Shown one piece after another: positions 5,954 through 15,062 of a stretch of DNA of 64,000 bases; position 1 is the first letter of the stretch; each line of letters opens with the position of its first letter. The DNA is from Bacteroidota bacterium. Its GTDB lineage: Bacteria; Bacteroidota; Bacteroidia; Chitinophagales; Saprospiraceae. The DNA lies in the NCBI GenBank assembly GCA_020160935.1, contig JAIUPL010000005.1, forward strand, positions 186,001 to 250,000. Direction: 5' to 3'. The position numbers and the translations under genes were made by a program. The notes beneath the pieces were generated by a model, which ran no database searches, was not told the origin of the DNA, and saw only the letters and a list, made by a program, of their open reading frames with translations.

Positions 5954-8419
5954 TCAAAATTGTTCTTTCTCCACTTCCTTCAAGTCATTGTTCTTCACCG
6001 ATTTTTTCTGCCCCTGTTTCAGCGGGCCCGCTTTCCCGAACCTGTAATTGAACCCCAGGTTGACCATTCTAAATGGCACATAAGTCGTTTTGGTCTGGCT
6101 GAATCCGGGGCCTTCCAGCGTTGTTCCGTAGGCTACCTCGTGTCGGAAGGGGTTGACAACGACCAGCGTGACGGCGCCATTTTTGTGCAAAACGGGCTGG
6201 CTGAAAGTGGTTTGCAGGGTGTAAAATGAGCGGGTCGTGCCTTGTATGCTCAGTTGCGGAGCGGCATAGGCGGCCAGCATTTCTGCCGAAAACCCGCTTT
6301 TGAATTCCAGTCCGCTCATCACGAACGTGTTAAATTGCAGGCCATGGTTGCCGACGCCGCTGATGTGCAGGCTGTTGTCGGTTTCAAAGTAGTTGAAGTT
6401 TCCGCCGCCCCTTACCGACCAGATACTGGTGAGTTGGTAGGTGAGGTATGCATTCGCGCCAGCCAGCCAACTGGAACCCAGATTGGAGTAGAGCGAAGTG
6501 GCGATGCCATCGGAGCCCGTGGTGGTCAGTTTTTCTATGACGTCATGGCTTCTGTAGTAAAAAGTGCTGCCATTCAGGAATCCGCCTTTAAAAGGCATGG
6601 CAAAACTCAGGTCGAAAATGTCGGTCAGTTCGGGGCGCAGGTACGGATTACCCAGGGTAACATTCAGCCGGTCGGCTGTATTGGCAAACGGATTCAGTTG
6701 TGCGATGCCCGGGCGCTGAATCCGCCGGGTATAACTCCCGGTCAGGGTGGCTGCGTTTTGAAAGGTGAATGACATCGAAGCGCCAGGATTCCAGGTGAAG
6801 TAATCGTCATGAATGTCAGCATGGTTTTGAATGCGGTTGAGTGTATGTTCCAGCCGATTCCCGATGCGGAAGGACCATTTTTTGCGCCACTGAAAACGCG
6901 TTTCGAGGTATGCCGCCGAGATATGCTGGGTGTAATCGAGTTGTTGCGTCCGTTCGGGGTTGGGGTAAAAACCGGATCGATCGTTTTCCCATTGCTCATA
7001 GGTTGCGTCAGAGCCGATCCATCGGATGATGTGTTTGGCGCCGGTTTCCATTTGTATATTCGGTCTGATGGGCTGCGAATAATCGGTTTGAGCGGTGAAT
7101 TCGTCATTCAAAGCCAGGTTGAGTGCATTTTCTGCAAAAAGGATTTCCTGCGATGACACGGGACGCTCGTACAGCGTATAGTCGAGGCGGTTGCGCAGGT
7201 GTGTCCACTGCATCGAGGCGCTCCACTGCTGCTGGGGTTTGCTGAAAGTACGCTTGTAGTCGTTGGTCCACTCGAAGTTCAGGTCGCGGCGATTATTGTC
7301 TATGGTTCGGTCAAAAACACTGGTTTCGGTGTTGGCTCCACTTTTTGTTTCTTGCATGATATGGATGAGTCCGTCGGCATACACCCGATTATTGCTCCAG
7401 CGCAGGCTGCTGGAAAAAGAGTGCCGAATATTGGGGTCGTAGTCGACACCGATCAGCGCAGTGGCTGCCATTCTGCCGGCAGTGGCGGCGCCTTGCTGGG
7501 TCAGCAGCGTACTTCCGGTTTCGGTTATGGTATTCCGGACGAGGCTGTTGTGCAAGTCCATGGGGAGCATGCCATTCAGACCGAGCATGGAATTGACGCC
7601 TACTTTGGCGGTACGGAGGTTGAGGCTGGCGCTGGCCGCATTCTGTATGTTGCTGCCCGCGGCATTCACCGTGCCGTTGTATCCTTCTATCTGTTTCTTT
7701 TTGGTAATAATATTGATGATACCGGCAGTGCCTTCCGCATCATATCGGGCCGAGGGCATGGTGATGACTTCCATACGGGCTACCTGTTCGGCGGGTATGC
7801 TGCGCAGGGCATCGGCCATGTTGGCGGCAAATACGCCCGAGGGCTTGCCATTGATTAATACCTGTATGTTTCTACTGCCTCTGAGCGACAGGTTGCCTTC
7901 TGCATCTACCTGCACCATGGGCACTTTGCGCATGAGTTCGTTGAGGGTTTGATTGGGGGCGCTTTTGTCGCGGTCGACATTGTACACCAGGCGGTCGATC
8001 TGCTGTTCGATCACTGTTTTTCGGGCGCTTATTTCTATTTCTTTGAGGACGGAACTGGAGGGTTTTAGCAGTACTTGTCCGATGTTTTGCACCTGGTTGC
8101 CGGGCAGCATTTCAATATTGTCGAGGATTTTGGTTTCGTAACCGACAAAGACAAATTTCAGGGTGTATTTTCCGGGTGGCAGCCCTTCGAGACTGAATTT
8201 TCCTTTGTCGTCGGTGATGGTGCCATTGATGATTTTCTGAAAGTTTTTTCTTTGCAAGGAGACGGATACATACCCCATCGTTTCAGCACTGAGCGAGTCG
8301 GCTGTGGCGCCTTTGATGCTGCCGCCGGAAGCGGGACCGGCGGCAGGCATCTGGGCGAAAAGAATACCCGGGGAAATCAGAATAAATATCGTTATCAAAT
8401 ATGAGTAAATATTTTTCAT
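5954..8419 (-). CDS. TonB-receptor-like outer-membrane beta-barrel protein
   Basis: This 821-residue protein has a signal peptide (first about 22 residues) and a CarboxypepD-regulatory-like domain at about residues 30-120 (GKFSLEGLPPGKYTLKFVFV). A plug-like domain follows at about 125-240 (LNELMRKVPMVQVDAEGNLSLRGS, IQVLINGKPSG, AGIINIITKKK). The rest, from about 250, is a long beta-barrel of the outer_membrane_beta-barrel_3 type (PF14905-like). Proteins of this group are common in Bacteroidota; most substrates are unknown. It is on the same strand, 110 bp upstream of the first precursor gene. It may therefore be part of the cluster as an outer-membrane export or uptake port, or just a neighbour. 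No convincing TonB box was identified. Confidence 0.88.
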   Translation of the reverse strand: MKNIYSYLITIFILISPGILFAQMPAAGPASGGSIKGATADSLSAETMGYVSVSLQRKNFQKIINGTITDDKGKFSLEGLPPGKYTLKFVFVGYETKILDNIEMLPGNQVQNIGQVLLKPSSSVLKEIEISARKTVIEQQIDRLVYNVDRDKSAPNQTLNELMRKVPMVQVDAEGNLSLRGSRNIQVLINGKPSGVFAANMADALRSIPAEQVARMEVITMPSARYDAEGTAGIINIITKKKQIEGYNGTVNAAGSNIQNAASASLNLRTAKVGVNSMLGLNGMLPMDLHNSLVRNTITETGSTLLTQQGAATAGRMAATALIGVDYDPNIRHSFSSSLRWSNNRVYADGLIHIMQETKSGANTETSVFDRTIDNNRRDLNFEWTNDYKRTFSKPQQQWSASMQWTHLRNRLDYTLYERPVSSQEILFAENALNLALNDEFTAQTDYSQPIRPNIQMETGAKHIIRWIGSDATYEQWENDRSGFYPNPERTQQLDYTQHISAAYLETRFQWRKKWSFRIGNRLEHTLNRIQNHADIHDDYFTWNPGASMSFTFQNAATLTGSYTRRIQRPGIAQLNPFANTADRLNVTLGNPYLRPELTDIFDLSFAMPFKGGFLNGSTFYYRSHDVIEKLTTTGSDGIATSLYSNLGSSWLAGANAYLTYQLTSIWSVRGGGNFNYFETDNSLHISGVGNHGLQFNTFVMSGLEFKSGFSAEMLAAYAAPQLSIQGTTRSFYTLQTTFSQPVLHKNGAVTLVVVNPFRHEVAYGTTLEGPGFSQTKTTYVPFRMVNLGFNYRFGKAGPLKQGQKKSVKNNDLKEVEKEQF

Positions 8420-8648
8420 AATTCGTATTCGTCTTGTAATGAGTTTGATAAATAAAGCGTGTTACATTATCTTGCTAACTAAACGGGTAATCTATCTTGT
8501 TAACTAACTCTGTTGCTTTCGTTTGATGTTACAAAGGTGGGGCGGTTTGCGGGGCTTCACAAGGACAGTTGACGCGGTTTGGAACGGGGTAAATTTTACA
8601 GTTTGAATTTGGCTTTTTGGAAGGGTAGTGGGTTGCATGTTATTAAAA

Positions 8649-8834
8649 TCAAGACAAGGTGCCGATTTCAAATACATCCGCTTGATCGTCAGAATCGGGC
8701 GCCATCCCAATCGCATCCATGTTGATGATGACGGAATTCAGGTTGTCCTTTTCCTCTTTGGACATATTGTCCCATTGTTGTGCAGATACTAAGTAACCTA
8801 AAGAAATGAGCAGTGTAATGATCCAGGCTTGCAT
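8649..8834 (-). CDS. Small secreted peptide of unknown function
   Basis: This is a 61-residue ORF. A longer frame reaches 8909, but ATG at 8834 places a good signal peptide at the start (MQAWIITLLISLGYLVSAQQ). The mature part, about 42 residues, is acidic (KEEKDN, DSDDQAD) and has no Cys. It is 229 bp upstream of the outer-membrane barrel gene on the same strand, so it may be the first gene of the lanthipeptide transcription unit. I do not recognise it. It has no Gly-Gly leader and is not a fourth precursor. Confidence 0.55.
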   Translation of the reverse strand: MQAWIITLLISLGYLVSAQQWDNMSKEEKDNLNSVIINMDAIGMAPDSDDQADVFEIGTLS

Positions 8835-9081
8835 AAATATTAAATTTTTTGAGTTATATAAATGATTGTCTTGAATTGCTTTCGCAGTACAAAAGTGTGG
8901 GCCTGGCAAGCGAAATGCACGGACAGGAGAAATACCGGGGAACAGGGTAAATAAATTTAAATATTAATAAATACAATATTTTAAGTGCTTGTATACAGTG
9001 TGTTATTTTTCGTCAGAAAAATAATTAGCCGCTTTTTTGCAGAATTTACGATTGGGACAACCTATCAAAGGAGGAACGGTG

Positions 9082-9089
9082 TAAATTTG
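9082..9089 (+). promoter_or_regulatory. Putative -7 box TAAATTTG upstream of the 506-residue protein pair
   Basis: TAAATTTG matches the Bacteroidota TAnnTTTG -7 consensus and lies 72 nt before the ATG at 9162. The only upstream TTG (9052) is spaced further away than is usual for a -33 element, so support is modest. Confidence 0.4.
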
Positions 9090-9161
9090 CTTGATTACCA
9101 TAACCCTTTTTTGACTAATTGCCTGACCATCAATTAGTTGCTGAGAAGCCCACGCTGTATT

Positions 9162-10682
9162 ATGGACACACTTCAGGAAATTGTACTCCTGCTTGACCGC
9201 TATAAAGTCAGGCAGATAGAGGTGCTTACCAATGCCTCTGATGGAAAAGAAAACCGTTATTTTGAGTGTTATTCCGGTATGCGAGATGGTCGCTGGAGTT
9301 CGGATGACGAGATGGCGGAGTTCTTCGGTTTCGAACCTGGAAGCAAAGCCTTCACCCGTTTCAGAAATGAGGTGAAGAAAAGACTTCAAAATTCTTTACT
9401 CTTTATCGATACCAGCCTGCCCGAGTTTAACGACTACAATCGGGCAGCCATAACGCTGACCCAGCAATGGGCCATTGCGAAGGTGCTGATGCACCGGGGC
9501 GCCAGAAAGGCATTTGTAGAAATGGCGGAACAAATCCTTAAAGTGGCCATCTACTTTGAATTCCTGGATATAATTGTCGAAGTATTGCAATCGCTTATTT
9601 CCTCCATTATGCCTTTCCCACAGTACAATAAAGACTTTCCACGCTACATGAAAATGTATGAAGAGTATAAAGATGCTCTCGATGCAGAAAAGGAGGTTTG
9701 GAAAACTGTCAATACCGTGATGTGGCCACTGGTGACTCAAAAAGGTGTACCAGCGCATCACCTCGAACCCATCGTTCAAGCAACGGAAAGACTCCGACCG
9801 CTGGCAGAAAAATATTCCTATATTATTCTTCAGTCCAATTTTCGGAACCTCGAATTATTTAGTTATATATTCAACAAAGACTGGGAAAAGGTGCTGGTGC
9901 TCTCCAGAGACGCAAAGAACTTTCTGGAAGCCAAGCCGGCCAATCCCGTTTTTCACATCCTGAAATTTGCCCAGCAGGAAGCCGCCAGCCTCGTCATGCT
10001 GGCCCGCTTTGATGAAGCACGTACCCTGTGCCGGGAATCTATGTCGCTGCTCACGGAAGGTATCTCCATGTGGTTTAAATTCTGGGAAATGGAAACCGTG
10101 GCAGCATTTCAGGCCGGATGTTATGAAGACGCCTGGCATGCGGTAAAGCAGGCCATGAAACACCGTCGCTTCGAAACCATTTCTGCTATGGATCAGGAGT
10201 CGTGGCGGGTGTTTTACGGGTACCTGTGCCTTATGTCGCGCTTGCAGATTTTACCCTTGTCGTCTCGAGAAAAAGGGGAGGCCGAAAAATTCAGGCTTTC
10301 TTCCTGGCTCAACGATCTGCCACTGCATAGCCAGGATAAAAGGGGCGCAAACATACCCGTGCTGATTCTGCAAACCTTGTTTCTGTTAACTGAAAAACGT
10401 TATGACGAATTCGAAAACCGCACAGAAGCATTGCGCAAATACCGGCAGCGAAACCTGGAAGCAGATTCCCAGCATGTGCGTACCGACTGTTTTATCCGTT
10501 TGATGGAATCCATACCCAAAAATGGTTACCAGTTAAAACGCATCTCACAAGAGGCTGAAAAATGGCTGGAAAAGATGCAAATGAGCACCACCAATATCCT
10601 CGACTACTCTTACGAACTGGAAATAGTACCCTATGAAAGGCAATGGGAATGGACCATCGATGTGCTAAAGTGCGTTAAATGA
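9162..10682 (+). CDS. Unrecognised 506-residue helical protein, tandem copy 1
   Basis: The start at 9162 (MDTLQEIVLLLDRYKVRQIEV) is chosen over 9138 because it matches the start of the next gene and gives both proteins exactly 506 residues. There is no signal peptide and no membrane segment, so it should be cytoplasmic. The first 95 residues contain GMRDGRWSSDDEMAEFFGF and FTRFRNEVKKRLQNSLLFID. The rest is rich in amphipathic helices with repeated Ala/Leu/Tyr/Glu patterns (MHRGARKAFVEMAEQILK, FDEARTLCRESMSLL), reminiscent of TPR-like solenoids. I cannot assign a family. It is followed after 19 bp by a close paralogue and is divergent from the lanthipeptide cluster. Confidence 0.85.
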   Translation: MDTLQEIVLLLDRYKVRQIEVLTNASDGKENRYFECYSGMRDGRWSSDDEMAEFFGFEPGSKAFTRFRNEVKKRLQNSLLFIDTSLPEFNDYNRAAITLTQQWAIAKVLMHRGARKAFVEMAEQILKVAIYFEFLDIIVEVLQSLISSIMPFPQYNKDFPRYMKMYEEYKDALDAEKEVWKTVNTVMWPLVTQKGVPAHHLEPIVQATERLRPLAEKYSYIILQSNFRNLELFSYIFNKDWEKVLVLSRDAKNFLEAKPANPVFHILKFAQQEAASLVMLARFDEARTLCRESMSLLTEGISMWFKFWEMETVAAFQAGCYEDAWHAVKQAMKHRRFETISAMDQESWRVFYGYLCLMSRLQILPLSSREKGEAEKFRLSSWLNDLPLHSQDKRGANIPVLILQTLFLLTEKRYDEFENRTEALRKYRQRNLEADSQHVRTDCFIRLMESIPKNGYQLKRISQEAEKWLEKMQMSTTNILDYSYELEIVPYERQWEWTIDVLKCVK

Positions 10683-10701
10683 CCATAAAAAACCTGCCAT
10701 T

Positions 10702-12222
10702 ATGGATACGCTTCATGAAATTGTACACTTGCTCGATCGGCATAAAGTCAGGCAGATAGAAGTGCTTACCAATAACGCCGGCGCTAAAGAAAATCGATAT
10801 TTCGAATGTTATGCCGGCATGCGCGACGGCCGCTGGAATACGGACGACGAGATGGCAGAACACTTTGGATTTCTGCCAGGAAGCAAAGCCTTCACTCGAT
10901 TTAAAAACGAGTTGAAAAAAAGGCTCCAAAATTCCTTGCTATTTATAGACACCAGCCTTCCCGAGTTTAACGACTACAATCGGGCCGCCGTAACACTTAC
11001 TCAGCAATGGGCCATCGCGAAGGTGCTGATGCACCGGGGCGCGCGAAGGGCTTATGTAGAAATGGCAGAACAAATCCTGAAAAGCGCTATCTATTTCGAA
11101 TTTGTTCCCCTGGTGGAAGAGGTATTGCGCACACTGATCACGGCTATTCTGCCTTTTCCGCAATACAACAGAGACTACCACCGCTATCTGGAAATGCTGG
11201 AAGAATACCAGGCGGCACATGATGCCGAAAAAACCGTTTGGCGGGCTGCCAATAGCCTGATCTGGCCTCTGGTGGCCAGAAAAGGCCAGGCTGCGGAGTT
11301 TATTGGGCCCATTCGCAAGCAGGTCGAATTATTGCGCCCCTTGGCACAACGATATCCCTACACAGTACTTCAATCCTACTTCCGTTCCATTGAAATGTAT
11401 GGATATATATTTTGCAACAACTGGGAATCAGCCCTGGCCCTTGCAGAGGATTCCAGAAACTTCTTTCATTCCAAATCGGGAAAACCGGTTTATTACGCCC
11501 TGAAATTTGCCCAGTTGGAGTCGGCATGCCTCGTCATGCTGAACCGTTGCGATGAAGCGCGGGCCTTGTGCCGGTCATCCATGGAGATGCTTACGGAGGG
11601 TATTGCCATGTGGTTCAAATTCTGGGAAATGGAAACGGTCGCGGCATTTCAGCAGGGTGCATACGAAGACGCGTGGCATTTTGTGAAAGATGCCAGGAAG
11701 CACCCCCGATTCGGAGGTATTCCCAGTATGGACCAGGAGTCGTGGCGCGTGTATTACGGTTACCTATGTCTTCTGGCGCGCCTGGATCTGCTGCACCTGC
11801 AAACCAGAGAAAAAGGAGAAACTGAAAAATTCAGGCTAAATTCCTGGTTGAATGACCTGCCGCTTTACAGTCAGGATAAACGAGGGGCTAATATTCCTGT
11901 ACTGATATTGCAAACGCTGTTTTTACTGACAGAGAAACGGTATTCGGAATTTGAAAAACGCACAGAAGCCCTTCGCAAATACCGGCAACGCAACCTGCAT
12001 GCCGAATCAACGCACGTGCGCACAGACTGCTTTATGCACTTGCTGGAATCTATTTCCAAAAACCGGTATCACTTGAAACGTATCCAGAAGGACGCCGAAA
12101 AATGGCTGGCCAAAATGCGCATGAGCCCTACCAATATTCTCGATTACAATTACGAACTGGAAATAGTACCCTATGAAAGGCAATGGGAATGGGTACTCGA
12201 GGTACTGCGAAAAAATGCCTGA
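10702..12222 (+). CDS. Unrecognised 506-residue helical protein, tandem copy 2
   Basis: This is a close paralogue of the preceding gene over its full length. Long identical blocks include NDYNRAA, TQQWAIAKVLMHRGAR, DKRGANIPVLILQTLFLLTE and YELEIVPYERQWEW. Divergence is highest in the middle, about residues 150-290. It is probably a TPR-like helical repeat protein acting in the cytoplasm. The two genes are 19 bp apart and likely co-transcribed. Retention of both copies at equal length argues that each is functional. No enzyme motif or DNA-binding motif is evident. The 3' end abuts the convergent deacetylase gene with no gap (stop codons at 12222 and 12223). Confidence 0.85.
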   Translation: MDTLHEIVHLLDRHKVRQIEVLTNNAGAKENRYFECYAGMRDGRWNTDDEMAEHFGFLPGSKAFTRFKNELKKRLQNSLLFIDTSLPEFNDYNRAAVTLTQQWAIAKVLMHRGARRAYVEMAEQILKSAIYFEFVPLVEEVLRTLITAILPFPQYNRDYHRYLEMLEEYQAAHDAEKTVWRAANSLIWPLVARKGQAAEFIGPIRKQVELLRPLAQRYPYTVLQSYFRSIEMYGYIFCNNWESALALAEDSRNFFHSKSGKPVYYALKFAQLESACLVMLNRCDEARALCRSSMEMLTEGIAMWFKFWEMETVAAFQQGAYEDAWHFVKDARKHPRFGGIPSMDQESWRVYYGYLCLLARLDLLHLQTREKGETEKFRLNSWLNDLPLYSQDKRGANIPVLILQTLFLLTEKRYSEFEKRTEALRKYRQRNLHAESTHVRTDCFMHLLESISKNRYHLKRIQKDAEKWLAKMRMSPTNILDYNYELEIVPYERQWEWVLEVLRKNA

Positions 12223-13155
12223 TCAGGGTTTCAGCAAATTACCGATCTGCTTCCAGGTAATCAACTGGATGTTTTGGTCTTTCAACACTTTTTTACACAG
12301 ATCGCTGCTGAAAAAATTGTAGTCGGCCTGTCTCCAGCCGGCATCCCAGGCGCCGGGAAAGCCCTCAGTCATCCTGCGCATATCGTCGGTTTCGTATGCC
12401 GTATGTATCAGAAGCACATTTACGCCTGGTTGAAGATGCCCCAGCACTTGTAGATAATATTGTTCCATGCCTTTGGTATAATCTTCCGGCGATGCCGTTA
12501 TTACCCTGTCCACAACAATATCGCGGTCGGTCACGGCCTTGCGGAAATCTTCCGAAACGGCATCCAGAAAATCGTGACTCACCATAGATGGCACGCCATA
12601 CATGCGTCCCATTTTCAGGTAAATGGAGAACAGTTCGGGCGACGAGTAAAAAAGGCAACCCATATGGCTGTCGAAATGGGTGGGTTCCAGCCCCATGGCT
12701 TTTGATTTTTCAATTTGTGCGCGCAGTTCCCGCTCCACTTCTTCCGGTTTGGCTTTCATGCCAAATGCCGCGCAATTGTGGTAAAAATAGCCATTGCTGT
12801 CGACCAGGCTGCTCACCTGGCCGCGGGGCGCTACAGGGCCCCATTTGTATGGCCACCACTCGCTGGTAAGCGTCAGGTGCAAGCCCATATCGTGACCGGG
12901 ATGTTTGCGGGCATAATCGGCTACTTCCGGCAGCCAGGGGCAGGGCACCATGACACTGGCCGAACGTACACTGCCTGTTTCCATCGCTTCCATACTGGCC
13001 TGGTTTTCAGCATGCGACACGGCCAGGTCGTCCGAATGAATAATCAGGAGTTTGGAGCCGGCCGGGTACCCCAGTCGTTCGACGAGGTTGCCGGATTTCT
13101 GGGAAAAAACACTCAGGGAAAATAAAAGACAGGCAAATACGGACAAGTATCTCAT
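12223..13155 (-). CDS. Secreted ChbG/YdjC-family carbohydrate deacetylase
   Basis: This 310-residue protein uses the ATG at 13155 (MRYLSVFACLLFSLSVFSQ signal peptide). The longer reading frame to 13335 is only translated repeat and is rejected. Metal and substrate motifs of the YdjC fold are visible: HSDDLAVSHAEN near residue 40 (metal Asp), GLHLTLTSEWW near 95 and THFDSHMGC near 165 (His-Asp-His). The family removes acetyl groups from small N-acetylated sugars such as diacetylchitobiose. Here it would act in the periplasm. The substrate is not evident from the neighbours (MarC, UbiA). Confidence 0.85.
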   Translation of the reverse strand: MRYLSVFACLLFSLSVFSQKSGNLVERLGYPAGSKLLIIHSDDLAVSHAENQASMEAMETGSVRSASVMVPCPWLPEVADYARKHPGHDMGLHLTLTSEWWPYKWGPVAPRGQVSSLVDSNGYFYHNCAAFGMKAKPEEVERELRAQIEKSKAMGLEPTHFDSHMGCLFYSSPELFSIYLKMGRMYGVPSMVSHDFLDAVSEDFRKAVTDRDIVVDRVITASPEDYTKGMEQYYLQVLGHLQPGVNVLLIHTAYETDDMRRMTEGFPGAWDAGWRQADYNFFSSDLCKKVLKDQNIQLITWKQIGNLLKP

Positions 13156-13177
13156 GGTGGGTGTTTTGTGTGTGCGG

Positions 13178-13185
13178 TAAAGATA
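13178..13185 (-). promoter_or_regulatory. Putative -7 box of the deacetylase gene
   Basis: On the minus strand the sequence reads TATCTTTA, close to TAnnTTTG, 22 nt before the ATG at 13155. It mirrors the marC box at the other edge of the palindrome. Confidence 0.5.
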
Positions 13186-13451
13186 GGGAAATGTTGAGAT
13201 GGTTGAGGGGTTGAGTTGGTTGAGTTGGTTGAGGGGTTGAGTTGGTTGAGGGGTTGAGTTGGTTGAGGGGTTGAGTTGGGCATTAGCCAAGGAGTGTTGC
13301 CTTATGACCCTCAACCAACTCAACCCCTCAACCAACTCAACCCCTCAACCAACTCAACCCCTCAACCAACTCAACCCCTCAACCAACTCAACCAACTCAA
13401 CCCCTCAACCAACTCAACCAACTCAACCCCTCAACCAACTCAACATTTCCC

Positions 13452-13459
13452 TACCTTTG
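13452..13459 (+). promoter_or_regulatory. Putative -7 box TACCTTTG of marC
   Basis: TACCTTTG is an exact TAnnTTTG match, 22 nt before the marC ATG, and lies at the outer edge of palindrome 1. Confidence 0.65.
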
Positions 13460-13481
13460 CCAGCACATACAAAACCCAATC

Positions 13482-14111
13482 ATGGAATTCTTCTTCGCCA
13501 TTTTGTTTTCCCTGTTTTCCATCGTCGATCCGCCGGGCGCCATTCCGGTGTATGTAGCCCTGACGGCCGGGCGGCCGCGGCCCGAGCGCAACAAAATTGC
13601 GCTGATGACGAGTGTGTATTTTATGCTCATTCTGGTCAGTTTTTTCCTTGCTGGAACCTACATTCTTGGATTTTTTGGCCTCACAGTGCATTCCTTGCGC
13701 ATTGCAGGCGGCATGACCTTGCTGATCAGCGGTTTTGGCCTCATGTCGGGTCGTTTTACCAAGGAGCGTGGCTATGACAAGGATGCGGAGAAGCAGTCGC
13801 AGGATCGTACGGATATTGCTTTTTCGCCGATGGCCATGCCTATGTTGTCGGGGCCGGGTTCCATTTCCTATCTGATTACCCAATTCAGTCAGCACCAGAC
13901 CTGGGCAGAACGCGTGACAATTGTAGCCGCTATCGTAGCGGTGGCGTTTCTGGTGTGGGTATGTTTACGGGTAGCGCCTTTTCTGTTCAAGGTGTTTGGC
14001 ACGGGTGGTCTGAATGCCATAGCCCGCATCATGGGATTTATTGTAATTGCCATCGGGGTGCAGTTTATTGTCGATGGGCTGGTGCACCTGGTTCAGGAAA
14101 TGAATGGATAG
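13482..14111 (+). CDS. MarC family integral membrane protein
   Basis: This 209-residue protein has six predicted membrane helices. The first segment (FFFAILFSLFSIVDPPGAIPVYVAL) carries the family motif around the DPPGAIP sequence. A second half repeats the pattern with FSPMAMPMLSGPGSI near residue 118. The length is normal for MarC/UPF0056. The molecular function of the family is not established; the old link to multiple antibiotic resistance has not held up. It is preceded by a good promoter box and followed 72 bp later by the prenyltransferase gene. Confidence 0.92.
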   Translation: MEFFFAILFSLFSIVDPPGAIPVYVALTAGRPRPERNKIALMTSVYFMLILVSFFLAGTYILGFFGLTVHSLRIAGGMTLLISGFGLMSGRFTKERGYDKDAEKQSQDRTDIAFSPMAMPMLSGPGSISYLITQFSQHQTWAERVTIVAAIVAVAFLVWVCLRVAPFLFKVFGTGGLNAIARIMGFIVIAIGVQFIVDGLVHLVQEMNG

Positions 14112-14183
14112 GAAATAACGGAACTGCCTATCAAATCCTTTGTTTATCAACCTATCCTGAAAGCCGCTACATCTTTTTCAAAT

Positions 14184-15047
14184 ATGAAAAACTACCTGTC
14201 GCTCGTCAAGTTTAGCCACACCATTTTTGCGCTGCCTTTTGCCCTTACTGGATTTTTTATTGCATTGAGTGTGCAGGGTACCGGTATCGACTGGTGGAAA
14301 TTGCTACTGGTGTTGCTTTGTATGGTTTTCGCTCGAAGTGCTGCCATGGCTTTCAATCGCTACCTCGACCGCGATGTGGATGCCGAAAACCCGCGTACCA
14401 AAGTGCGTGAAATTCCTGCCGGAGTGATTACGCCACAAGCGGCACGCATGTTTGTGATTGTCAACTGTGTGTTGTTTGTAGCGACCACCTGGTTTATCAA
14501 TCGCCTGTGCTTTTTCCTGTCGCCGGTGGCCCTGGCTGTGGTGCTGGGTTACAGTTACACCAAACGTTTTACCTGGCTGTGTCATGTGGTACTGGGGCTT
14601 GGCCTGAGCCTGGCGCCCATTGGCGCTTACCTGGCCGTGCTGGGGCGTTTCGACTGGATTCCGGTGCTGTATAGCCTGGCCGTGTTGCTTTGGGTAGCCG
14701 GTTTCGACGTGATTTATGCTTTGCAGGATGAGGAATTCGACCGCGAAAACCGCCTGTATTCCATGCCTTCCTTTTTCGGCAAAAAACAGGCTCTGCGCAT
14801 TTCTGAGTGGATGCACCTCGGCACAGCCTTCATGATGGTGCTTGGTACCAAAGCCCTGCTGGCTACAGTGCCGCAAACCGGCTGGCTGCTGTGGATTGGC
14901 ACGGGGGTATTTCTGCTCCTTCTGCTCTATCAACACCTGCTGGTGAAACCCAACGACCTGAGCCGGGTAAACATCGCTTTTTTCACCACCAATGGAATCG
15001 CCAGCCTGCTGTTCGGCACGATGGCCATTGCAGATTTGCTGACATAA
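14184..15047 (+). CDS. UbiA-family prenyltransferase (menaquinone-type, UbiA/MqnP-like)
   Basis: This 287-residue polytopic protein carries both Asp-rich motifs of the superfamily. NRYLDRDVDAENPRT near residue 56 binds prenyl diphosphate through Mg2+. DVIYALQDEEFDREN near 175 is the second site. The close N-terminal match to 4-hydroxybenzoate polyprenyltransferases (FSHTIFALPFALTGFF) suggests a quinone-pathway aromatic prenyltransferase. In Bacteroidota the likely pathway is menaquinone synthesis, because ubiquinone is absent; MqnP of the futalosine route is a good candidate. It is followed after 15 bp by purN. Confidence 0.9.
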   Translation: MKNYLSLVKFSHTIFALPFALTGFFIALSVQGTGIDWWKLLLVLLCMVFARSAAMAFNRYLDRDVDAENPRTKVREIPAGVITPQAARMFVIVNCVLFVATTWFINRLCFFLSPVALAVVLGYSYTKRFTWLCHVVLGLGLSLAPIGAYLAVLGRFDWIPVLYSLAVLLWVAGFDVIYALQDEEFDRENRLYSMPSFFGKKQALRISEWMHLGTAFMMVLGTKALLATVPQTGWLLWIGTGVFLLLLLYQHLLVKPNDLSRVNIAFFTTNGIASLLFGTMAIADLLT

Positions 15048-15062
15048 GTTTCGAGCCAGGAC

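Larger units (their letters stand above)
13176..13461. repeat. Intergenic word-repeat palindrome 1 (TTGAG words)
   Basis: The left arm (13196-13275) is made of GGTTGAG/GGGGTTGAG/TTGGTTGAG words and the right arm (about 13311-13443) is their complement. The arms flank the core GGCATTAGCCAAGGAG at 13279, followed by TGTTGCC. The outer 23 bp on each side (13176-13198 and 13439-13461) are also inverted copies and contain the promoter boxes of the two divergent genes. The same core occurs in palindrome 11. Confidence 0.92.

Noticed and set aside
8649-8834. Fourth lanthipeptide precursor
   Set aside because: It has a Sec signal peptide, no Gly-Gly leader and no Cys in the mature part.
13156-13335. 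N-terminal extension of the deacetylase (LNQLNPST repeats)
   Set aside because: It is translated repeat DNA. The signal peptide at 13155 marks the real start.
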